From the NCBI GenBank assembly GCA_002408205.1, contig DHQY01000014.1, positions 53,777-117,776 on the forward strand: DNA of 64,000 bases, in the 5' to 3' direction. This DNA is from Bacteroidales bacterium UBA5326 (lineage in GTDB: Bacteria > Bacteroidota > Bacteroidia > Bacteroidales > UBA932). The position numbers and the translations under genes were made by a program. Below the pieces are notes generated by a model, which had not been told where the DNA came from, did not search any database, and saw only the letters and a program-made list of their open reading frames with translations. This document shows, one piece after another, positions 27,386 to 37,700 of this stretch. Within the stretch, counting starts at the first letter, position 1. Every line of letters starts with the position of its first letter.

Positions 27386-27655
27386 CTAAGCTTCAGCCAC
27401 AGTCACAGGCTGAATGGAAACGTACGATTTATTATTTGCTTTTTTGCGAAATACTACAACGCCGTCTTTTAAGGCATATAAAGTATGATCTTTTCCAATG
27501 CCTACATTTTCACCGGGGTTATGAACCGTTCCGCGTTGACGGACCAGAATGTTCCCCGCTTTAGCTGCCTGACCCCCGAATAATTTTACTCCTAAACGTT
27601 TACTTTGTGATTCGCGGCCGTTCTTTGAACTACCGACACCCTTTTTATGAGCCAT
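27386..27655 (-). CDS. rpmA: 50S ribosomal protein L27
   Basis: An 89-residue ribosomal protein with the family start MAHKKGVGSSKNGRES, the GNILVRQRGT segment and HTLYALKDGVV. It lies 18 bases after rplU in the usual rplU-rpmA pair. There is no N-terminal extension, so no protease maturation is implied. Confidence 0.97.
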   Translation of the reverse strand: MAHKKGVGSSKNGRESQSKRLGVKLFGGQAAKAGNILVRQRGTVHNPGENVGIGKDHTLYALKDGVVVFRKKANNKSYVSIQPVTVAEA

Positions 27656-27673
27656 AATCTTACTTTTTAGAAA

Positions 27674-27982
27674 TTATGAAATAGAGTCAATTTGAATTTG
27701 TGTCAGATATTGGCGATGCCCGTTACATTTCTGATATCCTTTTCTGCGTTTTTTCTTGAAAACCAGAACTTTTTCACCTTTCAGGTGTTTCAATACCGTG
27801 GCGCTTACACTGGCACCATCAACATAAGGAGCTCCGACCACTACTGTTCCGTCATTGTCTTTTAATAACACTTTTTCAAACTGGATACTGGCTCCTTCTT
27901 CAGCCTGAAGACGGTGTACAAACACCTTCCGGCCCTGCTCAACCTTGAATTGCTGTCCTGCAATATCTACAATTGCGTACAT
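27674..27982 (-). CDS. rplU: 50S ribosomal protein L21
   Basis: A 102-residue ribosomal protein: MYAIVDIAGQQFKVE at the start and the RRKGYQKCNGHRQYLT signature near the end. First gene of the rplU-rpmA operon, with a consensus promoter about 105 bases upstream, leaving a leader of about 100 bases that could hold autogenous control; no specific structure was identified. Confidence 0.97.
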   Translation of the reverse strand: MYAIVDIAGQQFKVEQGRKVFVHRLQAEEGASIQFEKVLLKDNDGTVVVGAPYVDGASVSATVLKHLKGEKVLVFKKKRRKGYQKCNGHRQYLTQIQIDSIS

Positions 27983-28085
27983 ATAATATGTTTATTTGGT
28001 TTCAACTGCAAGCGGATGTGCTTTTAAACATCTCTTTATCAATAGCTTGTCAGTCATCAATATAGTTTCCCCGAAAATCGGACTG

Positions 28086-28116
28086 CAAAGGTAAAAAAGT
28101 TTCCCGGAAATGCAAA
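28086..28116 (-). promoter_or_regulatory. Consensus promoter of rplU-rpmA (TTTG-N19-TACCTTTG)
   Basis: On the minus strand TTTG (28113-28116) and TACCTTTG (28086-28093) are 19 bases apart, an exact Bacteroidota match and the same -7 sequence as the rpmH promoter. It overlaps the divergent promoter region of the AAA ATPase operon. Confidence 0.75.
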
Positions 28117-28131
28117 GAAAAAGTATCTTTG
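28100..28131 (+). promoter_or_regulatory. Promoter of the ATPase-sirtuin operon (TTTC-N20-TATCTTTG)
   Basis: TATCTTTG at 28124-28131 is a full -7 match; TTTC at 28100-28103 is a one-off -33 match 20 bases upstream. It interleaves with the divergent rplU promoter, so the two may compete. It places the start of the ATPase at the ATG at 28152. Confidence 0.6.
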
Positions 28132-28151
28132 TCTGTTACTACAAGCCTGTT

Positions 28152-29318
28152 ATGAATTCACCTTTTGTATTTACAAGACCCCTTCAGCCGGGAGAAGTCC
28201 TTGGCCGGACATCGGGCATTAATTGGTTATCTTCCAATTTATTAAAAGGACAGAACTCTGTTGTTTGGGACCATCCGGGGACAGGTAAAACTTCATTCAT
28301 AAACAAGGCCCTCATGCAGATGCAAAAAGGGAACAGTCATTTCATCCTGTGCAGGGTGCCGTGTTTCAATATAAGAAGCCTTAACGCTTTACATGCCACC
28401 ATGGCCAACGTTTTGTTCAGGGCGCTCGCCGGTACGCTTGGAGAATGGGAACACCTGGTTTCCGTGCTGCTCCCCGATCTTCGTCCCGATATTGCTCTTC
28501 AGCGGCATGGCGACAATGAATTCACCCTGTCCTTTGGTGACCGTTTTCCGGCCGGGCAACCGGAAGAATTAATCCGGCTTCCGCAAAGAGCGGCTGAACA
28601 TACCGGACGGCCCGTGCTGTTTGTGCTGGAATCATTGCATACATTTCTATCCACAGCTACAGGGCTTTCCTCCGGCGGACTCGCCCAGCTGGCCAAATGC
28701 TGGAAACAGCAGACTAATGTTACTTTTCTTCTCTGCGGGACAGGCAGTACCCAACCTTCCATGCCGACCGTTTTCAACGATCTTTTTGGTATGAAACGGC
28801 CATTTTTCGGATTTGCCGAGCACGTTCCCCTGGAACCGATAGAGGAAAAAGAGTTCACCGAATATATCATAAAGAGTTTTTCTAAAGCCGGAAGGGTTAT
28901 CTCCAGGGATTTCGCGGAAATGATCTGCCGTAAGATGGAAGGACATCCATACTATATTCAGCAGTTTGCCGATCTTTGTTACTCCAATACCAAGGGATAC
29001 ATGATTGAATCTATGTATTTTAGCGGTTATGAGGAACTGTTGGACATTCACCACAGCCGTTTTGAAATCTTGTGCAGTGACCTTTCAGTTCCGCAGATCC
29101 AGTTTCTCAGGGCGCTTACAGATCAGGTGGAACAGTTCAGTTCCTCCGGCGTACTCATGAAATACGGGCTCAACTCCTCTGCCAACGTGTACCGCGTCAG
29201 GGAAGCGCTTGAAAAAAAATATGTCATAGAAACCGTTCACAGGAAACCAAAGTTCATAGATCCGTTATTCAGGCTCTGGTTCCAGGAAAGGTTCTGTAAA
29301 ACATACTGGATCCCATGA
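28152..29318 (+). CDS. AAA-type ATPase (ATPase_2-like) with C-terminal winged helix
   Basis: A 388-residue P-loop ATPase resembling the archaeal-type ATPase_2/STAND-like proteins that are frequent in Bacteroidota. The P-loop is DHPGTGKTS (Lys46), with Asp where the first Gly of GxxxxGKT is usual. The Walker B strand reads VLFVLESLHTFL (about 155-166), so the Asp before the Glu is replaced. FLLCGTG fits sensor 1, and GHPYYIQQFADLCY is the family's helical motif. The last 90 residues look like a winged helix (LSVPQIQFLRALT). The role is unknown. It heads an operon in which the sirtuin gene overlaps its stop by ATGA. Confidence 0.75.
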   Translation: MNSPFVFTRPLQPGEVLGRTSGINWLSSNLLKGQNSVVWDHPGTGKTSFINKALMQMQKGNSHFILCRVPCFNIRSLNALHATMANVLFRALAGTLGEWEHLVSVLLPDLRPDIALQRHGDNEFTLSFGDRFPAGQPEELIRLPQRAAEHTGRPVLFVLESLHTFLSTATGLSSGGLAQLAKCWKQQTNVTFLLCGTGSTQPSMPTVFNDLFGMKRPFFGFAEHVPLEPIEEKEFTEYIIKSFSKAGRVISRDFAEMICRKMEGHPYYIQQFADLCYSNTKGYMIESMYFSGYEELLDIHHSRFEILCSDLSVPQIQFLRALTDQVEQFSSSGVLMKYGLNSSANVYRVREALEKKYVIETVHRKPKFIDPLFRLWFQERFCKTYWIP

Positions 29319-30007
29319 AACATCTTGTTGTACTGACAGGAGCCGGAATGAGCGCGGAAAGTGGGATCAGGACATTCCGGGACCATGACGGCCTGTGGGA
29401 GAATTACCCTGTCCAGGAGGTAGCCTCCATTGAAGGATGGTACAAAAATCCGGAGCTGATGCTCCGTTTTTACAACGAAAGACGCCTACAACTCAGGGAT
29501 GTTTCTCCCAACGAAGGGCACAAAACACTGGCCCGTCTGGAAAATATTTTTAACATCCAGATCATAACCCAGAATATCGATGACCTGCACGAAAGGGCCG
29601 GCAGCAACCATGTACTCCATCTTCACGGAGAACTCACAAAAGCACGGAGCGAAAAAAATGACAACCTTATTGTTGATATTGGATACAATCCCATCCGGCC
29701 CGGTGACAAGGCCTCTGACGGAGCCCGGCTCAGACCGCACATTGTCTGGTTTGGAGAAGCAGTACCCAATATCGGCCCGGCTGCTCAAATGGTGGAAAAA
29801 GCAGATATGCTGCTTATCATAGGCACTTCACTGGTGGTTTATCCGGCTGCGGGACTTATTCACTACGCAAGACCGGATATTCCCGTATACCTGGTAGATC
29901 CCCATCCGGCCATCACCTCAAATAATAAAATCCATATTATTGCCGATAAAGCCGTAGCCGGTCTGACGCGCTTTGAAGAAATCATTGCCAAATCATATCA
30001 GGAATGA
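29315..30007 (+). CDS. cobB: NAD-dependent protein deacylase, sirtuin (CobB/SIRT5-like)
   Basis: A 230-residue sirtuin that removes acyl groups from lysines using NAD. Seen are GAGMSAESGIRTFRD (NAD-binding), TQNIDDLHERAG, the catalytic His in HLHGE (about residue 104) and GTSLVVYPAAGL. FYNERR provides the Tyr-x-x-Arg pair that class III sirtuins use to hold succinyl or malonyl groups, so desuccinylation is likely. The four structural-zinc cysteines found in many sirtuins are absent. The gene overlaps both neighbours by 4 bases and is followed by a metabolic dehydrogenase, which argues for metabolic control rather than defence. Confidence 0.92.
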   Translation: MKHLVVLTGAGMSAESGIRTFRDHDGLWENYPVQEVASIEGWYKNPELMLRFYNERRLQLRDVSPNEGHKTLARLENIFNIQIITQNIDDLHERAGSNHVLHLHGELTKARSEKNDNLIVDIGYNPIRPGDKASDGARLRPHIVWFGEAVPNIGPAAQMVEKADMLLIIGTSLVVYPAAGLIHYARPDIPVYLVDPHPAITSNNKIHIIADKAVAGLTRFEEIIAKSYQE

Positions 30008-32829
30008 AATATAACCACCCATTATCTCATATACTTCCCAAAGACAAAAGTCGTACAGACTATCTGAACCGCCTGGCATGGGGTACCGATGCCGGATTTT
30101 ACCGGATGATTCCTCAACTTGTTCTTTTCCCTGAGACGGAAGAGGAAGTGATGCGCATCATGAAAAAAGCTTCCGAGAAGCATGTTGCCGTAACATTCAG
30201 GGCGGCCGGCACCAGTCTTTCGGGACAAAGCATATCGGACAGCGTATTGCTGGTTGCCGCCAAAAAATGGGAAGGTTACAGGATTTCAGATAATGGCCAT
30301 ACCATTTTCCTTCAGCCGGGGATTGTTGGCGAACAGGTAAACCGGATCCTCCGGCCCCTGGGAAGAAAGTTCGCACCAGATCCTGCTTCGGTTACCTCGG
30401 CTATGATAGGTGGCATCATGGCCAATAACTCTTCCGGAATGAACTGCGGCACCCACGCAAACAGCCATGAAGTACTGAAATCTGCACGTATTATTTTTGC
30501 CGACGGCACACTGCTCGATACCGCAGACAAGAACAGCCGGGATGCTTTTTGCCGTACCCATCCCGATTTTCTGCTCAGGGTCATTCGGCTCAGAGACCAG
30601 GTTATGGCACAGCCGGAACTGGTAGAGCGGATCAGGTACAAATACAGCATCAAAAATGTCACCGGACTAAACCTGTTACCGCTTATCCGTTTTGAAGATC
30701 CCTTTGACATAATTGCCCACCTGATGGTAGGCTCCGAAGGGACCCTGGCATTCCTTGCCGGTGTCACCGTGAGCACCGCGCCGGTCTTTGCACACAGAGC
30801 CAGTGCCATGATGTATTTCCGTTCTGTTGAAGAGGCCTGCCGGGTGGTTCAGCTCTTAAAGACGCTGCCCGTTATCGGGGTGGAACTGTTGGACAGGAAG
30901 GCACTCCGATCCGTTGAAAGCCGGAAAGGAATTCCCGGGGTCATTAAAAGTTTCCCCGATGGCATAACGGCACTGCTTGTAGAAACAGCCGCCGATACCG
31001 TGGAAGAACTTACTGCAAACATCGGGACCGTATTGGAAAGTATCAGGGATTTTACGCCCTGGCTGCCCATATCGTTCACCGACAAAGAGTCTGAGTATTC
31101 GGTATTCTGGAATATCCGCGCCGGAATCTTTCCGTCCATTGGAGCCATGCGGCCCGCAGGAAGTACCTGTATCATAGAAGATGTGGCCTTTCATCTGAAA
31201 GACCTGCCAGAGGCCACAGCTGCACTGCAAATGGTATTGGACAAACACGGATATACCGATGCCGCCATTTACGGACACGCCCTGGAAGGCAACCTTCATT
31301 TTATTCTTAACCAGTCCTTCGATTCGCAGAAGGAGGTGGCCCGGTACGAAGCGCTCATGAACGATGTGATAACCCTTGTGGTGGATACATACGACGGATC
31401 GCTGAAGGCCGAGCACGGTACCGGACGAAATATGGCTCCCTTTGTCAGAAAAGAATGGGGAGAAAGCGCTTTTCAGGTAATGAAACAGATCAAGGCGTTG
31501 TTTGACCCGGATAATATACTGAACCCGGGCGTCATTTTCAACGACGATCCTCAATGCCACATCAAAGGCTTTAAACCGCTCCCGCTTCTGCATCCGGTTG
31601 TTGATAAATGTATTGAGTGCGGATTTTGCGAACCGAACTGCCTAACATCGGGCAAAACGCTCAGCTCAAGACAACGCATTATTGTGCAGCGTGAAATATC
31701 GAGATTGAAAAAAACGGGAGAATCGCCCGCCCTGCTCAAAGCACTTGAAAAAGACTATTTCTATTCCGGCCGCGCTACCTGTGCCGGCGACGGATTATGT
31801 TCCATATCGTGTCCCATGGAGATCAACACGGGACACCTCACCCACTACCTGCGGGAGAAGGCACATCCCAAAGGCTCCAGGGACTGGTATGCCGGGAAAC
31901 TCTCTGCAGATCATTTTCAGGGATTGAAAAAAATCATGCGTGCCGTTCTGTGGGCAGCCAATGCGGCACATACCGTTGCAGGGACCTCAGTTATGTATGC
32001 AGTATGCCGCCTGGCTCACAAAATGGGCTTTCCGCTCTGGACACCCTCCATGCCCAGGCCCCATAGCGTTAAGATCAAAGACACCGTTTCCGTAACCGAC
32101 AGAAAAGTTGTCTATTTTCCTTCCTGCATAAATCAGAGCATGGGAGTTGCCAAAGGAGCACCGGACAATACCCCGCTTACAGAGAAAATGACAGGACTGC
32201 TGCAAAAAGCCGGTTACGAAGTCATTTTCCCCGACAACATGGACAAACTCTGTTGTGGCACCATATGGGAAAGCAAGGGAATGCCCGATATTGCCGACGC
32301 CAAAACAGCCGAACTGAACGGAGCCCTCTGGATAGCAAGCCGTGGCGGTAAATACCCCGTGTTATGCGATCAAAGTCCCTGTCTGTACCGGATGAGGGAA
32401 AAAATCACCGGTTTGAAGTTATATGAACCCGTTGAATTCATTGAAAAATTCCTGGTTTCCCGGCTTGATTTTCATCCCGTCTCCCAGGCGGTGGCGTTGC
32501 ATATCACCTGTACCACCAGGAAAATGCACCTCGATGATCAAATGCGGCAGTTGGCAGAACGTTGTTCCACACGGGTTTTCATCCCCGAGGAAGTGGGATG
32601 CTGCGGCTTTGCAGGGGATAAGGGCTTTACACGGCCCGAGATCAACGCTTATGCTTTACGAAAACTGAAGCCGCAACTCGAGGCCTCTCACATTACTATC
32701 GGTTATTCGAATAGCAGGACCTGCGAGATAGGCCTTGCCACACACGGCGGCATTCCCTATATGTCCATCGCCTACCTTGTAGACGCCTGTACCACACCAA
32801 AACAAATGCCTAAAATGGGACAAAAATGA
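30004..32829 (+). CDS. FAD-linked D-2-hydroxyacid dehydrogenase with Fe-S and CCG domains
   Basis: A 941-residue fusion of a GlcD-like flavoprotein and a GlcF-like iron-sulfur protein, like YdiJ or D-lactate/D-2-hydroxyglutarate dehydrogenases. FAD_binding_4 (about 35-180; RAAGTSLSGQS, DPASVTSAMIGGIMANNSSG) is followed by the FAD-oxidase C domain with GHALEGNLHF and AEHGTGRN. Two 4Fe-4S motifs follow (CIECGFCEPNC near 536; CAGDGLCSISCP near 592). Two CCG-type motifs (CCGT near 750, CCGF near 866) close it. It likely oxidises D-lactate, glycolate or D-2-hydroxyglutarate and feeds electrons to quinone. It overlaps the sirtuin and the next gene by 4 bases each. Confidence 0.88.
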   Translation: MKYNHPLSHILPKDKSRTDYLNRLAWGTDAGFYRMIPQLVLFPETEEEVMRIMKKASEKHVAVTFRAAGTSLSGQSISDSVLLVAAKKWEGYRISDNGHTIFLQPGIVGEQVNRILRPLGRKFAPDPASVTSAMIGGIMANNSSGMNCGTHANSHEVLKSARIIFADGTLLDTADKNSRDAFCRTHPDFLLRVIRLRDQVMAQPELVERIRYKYSIKNVTGLNLLPLIRFEDPFDIIAHLMVGSEGTLAFLAGVTVSTAPVFAHRASAMMYFRSVEEACRVVQLLKTLPVIGVELLDRKALRSVESRKGIPGVIKSFPDGITALLVETAADTVEELTANIGTVLESIRDFTPWLPISFTDKESEYSVFWNIRAGIFPSIGAMRPAGSTCIIEDVAFHLKDLPEATAALQMVLDKHGYTDAAIYGHALEGNLHFILNQSFDSQKEVARYEALMNDVITLVVDTYDGSLKAEHGTGRNMAPFVRKEWGESAFQVMKQIKALFDPDNILNPGVIFNDDPQCHIKGFKPLPLLHPVVDKCIECGFCEPNCLTSGKTLSSRQRIIVQREISRLKKTGESPALLKALEKDYFYSGRATCAGDGLCSISCPMEINTGHLTHYLREKAHPKGSRDWYAGKLSADHFQGLKKIMRAVLWAANAAHTVAGTSVMYAVCRLAHKMGFPLWTPSMPRPHSVKIKDTVSVTDRKVVYFPSCINQSMGVAKGAPDNTPLTEKMTGLLQKAGYEVIFPDNMDKLCCGTIWESKGMPDIADAKTAELNGALWIASRGGKYPVLCDQSPCLYRMREKITGLKLYEPVEFIEKFLVSRLDFHPVSQAVALHITCTTRKMHLDDQMRQLAERCSTRVFIPEEVGCCGFAGDKGFTRPEINAYALRKLKPQLEASHITIGYSNSRTCEIGLATHGGIPYMSIAYLVDACTTPKQMPKMGQK

Positions 32830-34706
32830 AAACACATATCATAACAATTCTTTCGATCCTGTTCCTGGCATGCGGATGCCGGTCCCATTCCGGAACCTGC
32901 TTTGCCGTGATCGCAGACACACACATTAACAGCAGTAACCCTAACTCCGCGACGGAGTTTATGGACGTAATCCGGGACCTCAACGCCCAGGACAGTATCG
33001 AATTTGTGATCCTCGCCGGGGATATCACTGAATTTGGATCGGACGAAGAAATACACCTGGCCCACAACCTGCTGGATTCACTCAAAAAACCGTGGTATAT
33101 TCTTTCCGGCAACCACGATTCCAAATGGTCCGAAAGCGGATGCAACACCTTCCTGGAAACTTTCAAATACGAACAATTCTCCTTTATTAATAAAGGCATA
33201 CTCTACATTGGAACCAACTCGGGACCCAACATGCGCATGGCGCCGGCTCTGGTTCCGCGCGAAAGCATTGTCTGGCTGGACAGTCTGCTCCGCACGGTCA
33301 AAGAAGATATGCCCGTAATCTTCATCAACCACTACCCGCTTACAGAAGACATGAGCAACTACCACCTGGTTACCACGTTGCTAAAAACCAGGAACATTCA
33401 GTTGACTCTTTGCGGGCATTATCATACCAATGAAGCTTTTCTGGCCGACGGCATCCCTTCTGTTAAATGCCGCTCCTCACAGTCGAGGGGTTACGACGGA
33501 CCGGGCTATAACCTGGTAACCGTAAAAAAAGGCATAGTTACTTTCAGTGAACGCATTGCGCTCAATCCGGTGACCCGGTCATATACTAAACCGGAATGGC
33601 ATTCATTAACTTTTAATAATGGGCCTTCCTACAGAACAGATACCGTTTATCCTGCACCCTGTGGCCGGGACACTGTTACACCCTCCGGGGTAGAGATCCT
33701 CTGGTCCATTCAGGATGACAGCGACATAGGATCTGCCGCCGTGGCCGACACCGTTTCCGGTACGGTAGTATTTGCCAACACAAAAGGAGTGGTGAAAGCC
33801 GTCCGTCTGGACAGCGGAGATCTTATCTGGAGTGTGCCCACCGGAGGGAAGATATTCTCCACTCCCGAAGTAGCCATGGACCGGGTGTTTATCGGGTCTA
33901 CGGACCGGAACGTTTACTGTCTTGACCTGAACGACGGTCATATCATCTGGAAATACACCACCGGAAAATCGATAGTTGCTTCCCCTGCCGTTCTGGACAG
34001 TATGGTTTATATTGGAGGCTCGGACGGCACTTTCCGCGCCTTGAAAGCAGTTGACGGCAGCCTGGTCTGGGAATATAAAAAGATTAACGGGTTTGTTGAA
34101 TCAAAACCGTATGCCGACCGTTTTCAGGTAGTTATCGGATCGTGGGGTAACGAGCTCTATTCTTTCCACCCGCGTACGGGCGCTTTGCAATGGATCTGGA
34201 ATAACAGTAAAAGAGGCCGTATGTACTCACCAGCCGCCACATGGCCTGTGAAAGCCAACGGGAAGCTATTCTTTACCACTCCGGAACGGAAATGTTATGC
34301 CATAGACGCCCTTACCGGCAAAACCATTTGGGAGACCGAAGGTGGCAGGGAAAGTATTGGATTATCCCGGGACGGACAGCAGGTCTATGTGAAAACCATG
34401 TTCGATTCCCTGTTTGCCTATCATACCGGCCCACTCACGCCACAATCCAAATGGCGTGTAGCAGGAGGTTACGGTTACGAAATAGGCCCTTCTCCCGTAA
34501 CGGCACAGGATGCTCTACTTTTCGTACCTACGGCGCAGGGTTACATTTTTGCCTACGACCGCAACAATGGGGCAAATATTTGGAAATTAAAGTGTTCAGA
34601 CGGGCTGGTCAACTATGTCCAACCCATTGGACATTCCAGGCTGGTCTCATCCACCCTGGACGGAAAGGTATACCTTATCTCGTACAAAACCGGCGGGCCT
34701 CAATAA
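32826..34706 (+). CDS. Lipoprotein: calcineurin-like phosphoesterase fused to a PQQ-type beta-propeller
   Basis: A 626-residue exported protein. The N-terminus has a lipoprotein-like signal (LFLACGC). The metallophosphoesterase domain (about 25-230) shows all metal motifs: IADTH, LAGDITEF, SGNHD, INHYPL and CGHYH. From about residue 285 there are repeated PQQ/YVTN-type blades (SGDLIWSVPTGG, DGHIIWKYTTGK, DGSLVWEYKK, TGKTIWETEGG, NGANIWKLK), a BamB-like propeller. The substrate is unknown; a cell-surface or periplasmic phosphoesterase that binds through the propeller is plausible. Last gene of the four-gene operon; its end overlaps convergent purL by 32 bases. Confidence 0.85.
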   Translation: MKTHIITILSILFLACGCRSHSGTCFAVIADTHINSSNPNSATEFMDVIRDLNAQDSIEFVILAGDITEFGSDEEIHLAHNLLDSLKKPWYILSGNHDSKWSESGCNTFLETFKYEQFSFINKGILYIGTNSGPNMRMAPALVPRESIVWLDSLLRTVKEDMPVIFINHYPLTEDMSNYHLVTTLLKTRNIQLTLCGHYHTNEAFLADGIPSVKCRSSQSRGYDGPGYNLVTVKKGIVTFSERIALNPVTRSYTKPEWHSLTFNNGPSYRTDTVYPAPCGRDTVTPSGVEILWSIQDDSDIGSAAVADTVSGTVVFANTKGVVKAVRLDSGDLIWSVPTGGKIFSTPEVAMDRVFIGSTDRNVYCLDLNDGHIIWKYTTGKSIVASPAVLDSMVYIGGSDGTFRALKAVDGSLVWEYKKINGFVESKPYADRFQVVIGSWGNELYSFHPRTGALQWIWNNSKRGRMYSPAATWPVKANGKLFFTTPERKCYAIDALTGKTIWETEGGRESIGLSRDGQQVYVKTMFDSLFAYHTGPLTPQSKWRVAGGYGYEIGPSPVTAQDALLFVPTAQGYIFAYDRNNGANIWKLKCSDGLVNYVQPIGHSRLVSSTLDGKVYLISYKTGGPQ

Positions 34707-37700
34707 ACATGGAAATCCAGGGAGATACTTTGTCATCCTTTCTTTCAGCAGGATAATACGCCCAGTTCCAGGGATATATGCAACGTTCCGGATGCGGCAT
34801 CATAGCCAGGTGGCGTCCGCAGGAACTGCATACTGCAGCCACAGCATCGGGTGAGCCGTTGGGATTGGCCGGGTAGACATTGTAACTGTATCTTGCAGCC
34901 ACACGGTAATTGTCCAGAGGTTTTGGGAAGACGAATTTACCCTCTCCGTGAGCTACCCAGACACCCAGGCTGGACCCGTTAAGCGCCCTGAGCAGTACCG
35001 ACGGACTTTCTTCAATATCCATCGTAACAAATCCGCATTCAAATTTATGTGATTCGTTATGGTCCATGACGGGAGACATGCCGGGATCGTCCGGAGTAAC
35101 CAGCCCCAATTCGCACATGAGCTGACATCCGTTGCAGACACCCAGGCTAAGTGTATCTTTCCGGGCATAGAAACGGTCTATAGATTCTTTTGCTTTGGGA
35201 TTGTATAGAAAAGCACCGGCCCAGCCCTTTGCGGAACCCAGGGTATCGGCGTTGGAAAAACCTCCTACAAAAACGATAAACTGAACATCGTCCAGCGTTT
35301 CGCGACCCGAAATCAGATCGGTAGTGTGTACATCACGCACTTCAAAGCCCGCCAGGTAAAGCATCCATGCCATCTCACGATCACATTGGGATCCTTTTTC
35401 CCTGATGATTGCTGCACGGGGCAGAGGCCCTTTTGCCAGCGCCTGTTCGCGCAGTTCCATGGTTCCGTTGAACCACGCCGGAAAGCGGTATTGTAAGGGA
35501 ATACGGTCATAATGGGTGTATCTTTCCAGGGCTTTTTCCGCCCCACTCTGACGTATATCCATCAGATAGGAAGGTTTGTACCAAAAAGATCTCAGGGCGT
35601 CCAGATCAAAACGGACGGTCTTATTGATTGCCAGCTGGCGTTCCCCGCAGGGTTCTCCCAAGAGAAGCGCATCTACCCTGCTCCCGTGAAATCTTTCCAG
35701 AATCTCATCTGCCTGTACGGCCGGAACCTGAAGGACCACTGCGGGAGACTCAGAGAAAAGAGCTGCTGTGATATCACCGTCTGCCAGCGTTTTCATAGCC
35801 TTTTCGTTTAGGCGTACCCCGCCGCTGACGTTCGCAAAACACATCTCGGCAAGGCATACCAGCAGGCCTCCGGCAGACACATCGTGTCCCGCCAGAACAT
35901 GCTCCCGGGCAATCAACTGCTGCACTGCCGCAAAAGCACGGGCAAAGTAACCGGGATCCGCCACATCGGGGCAGGTATCGCCTAATTGTTCCAGGCATTG
36001 AGCCAGGGCCGAGCCGCCCAGGGGACGTTTTCCAAAACCGGACCCGGAAAAATCGACATAAATGAGGACCGACGGGCGATTCGTATCCAGAACGGGACGC
36101 ACGGCAATCCTTACGTCATTTACGGGCGCCACCGTAGAAATGATAACCGTTCCCGGTGACAGGACCGTCTCACCTCCGGGATATTTCTGTGTCATGGAAA
36201 GTGAATCCTTCCCTGTTGGGATATTGATCCCCAGGGCACAGGCAAAATCACTGGCTGCCTTAACAGCAGCATATAGCCGGGCATCTTCACCCTCATTCCT
36301 GCAGGGCCACATCCAGTTAGCACTCAACGAAACACTTCCAAGCCCGCCGTTCAGACCGGCAAACACGATATTGGTCAGCGCCTCGGCAATGGACAGGCGA
36401 CTTCCGGCAGCTGCATCTATAAGTCCTGCCGCCGGGGCATGGCCAATAGAGGTAGCCATCCCGCGGAACCCTTCCTTCCCGGGAAGATAACTTAACGCAG
36501 TCATTCCAAAATCGTTCAGGGGGAGCTGCAATTCGCCGGCGCATTGCTGGTTGGCAATAAGCCCCGAGACCGAACGGTCTACCTTATTGGTAAGCCAGTC
36601 TTTACAGGCTACCGATTCAAGCTGCATAACCGTTGCCGCATACTTTTGCAGGGATTCCTCATCGGTCTTGTATTCCATCTTATAAAACTCCGTTTTTACG
36701 GTACGGTCTTCCATAAGCGTCACCGGAACAGAACCGAACATGTCTTCCAATGCCAGATCCATAGGTCTGTCCTGTGTACGGGAATCCTCAAAAACGAACC
36801 GTTTATCGTCTGTAATCTCTCCAATGACATACAGCGGAGCGCGTTCTCTTTCAGCTGTAGCCTCAAGGACCGGAAGATCTTCCTGCTTGATAACAAGCCC
36901 CATACGCTCCTGGGATTCGTTCCCTATGATTTCTTTATAACTCAACGTAGGGTCTCCCACCGGCAGAGCGGCTATATCTACCTTCCCGCCGGTAGCCTCA
37001 ACAAGCTCTGAGAGACAATTCAGGTGACCTCCAGCCCCGTGATCATGAATGGATACAATGGGATTATGGTCACTTTCCGCCATGCCGCGGATAGCGTTAT
37101 AAACTCTCTTTTGCATTTCCGGATTGGCACGCTGTACTGCATTCAGTTCTATGGCATTACCATACTCACCCGTAGCAACGGAAGAAACGGCACCGCCTCC
37201 CATGCCAATGCGGTAATTATCACCTCCCATCAGTACAATTTTGTCTCCGGGCTGCGGCACTTCTTTTACGGCGTCATCTTTCCTGGCATATCCCACACCG
37301 CCCGCCATCATGATCACTTTATCGTATCCGTAGGTACGACCGGCCTCATTATGTTCAAAACAGAGCAGAGACCCGCATATAAGCGGTTGTCCGAACTTGT
37401 TCCCAAAGTCGCTGGCTCCGTTCGAAGCTTTGGTAAGAACGTCTTCGGGTGTATGATAAAGCCACTTTCTGCCCTTCCCGCGGTGTATGCCTCCTTCCAC
37501 TCCGGGATAAGACGTCATGTATACGGCCGTACCTGCCAGGGGAAAAGAAGCTTTACCGCCGGCTATCCGGTCCCTTATTTCACCGCCGCTCCCGGTGGCA
37601 GCCCCGTTAAACGGTTCTACCGTGGTCGGAAAGTTATGTGTTTCGGCCTTAAGGCTGATAACCGTATTGTGCGTTTTCGTCACAAAAAAACCCGGTTTAT

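Noticed and set aside
28152..30007. ATPase plus sirtuin as an anti-phage defence pair
   Set aside because: The sirtuin is a complete CobB/SIRT5-type deacylase, not a defence SIR2 NADase, and the operon continues into a metabolic dehydrogenase.
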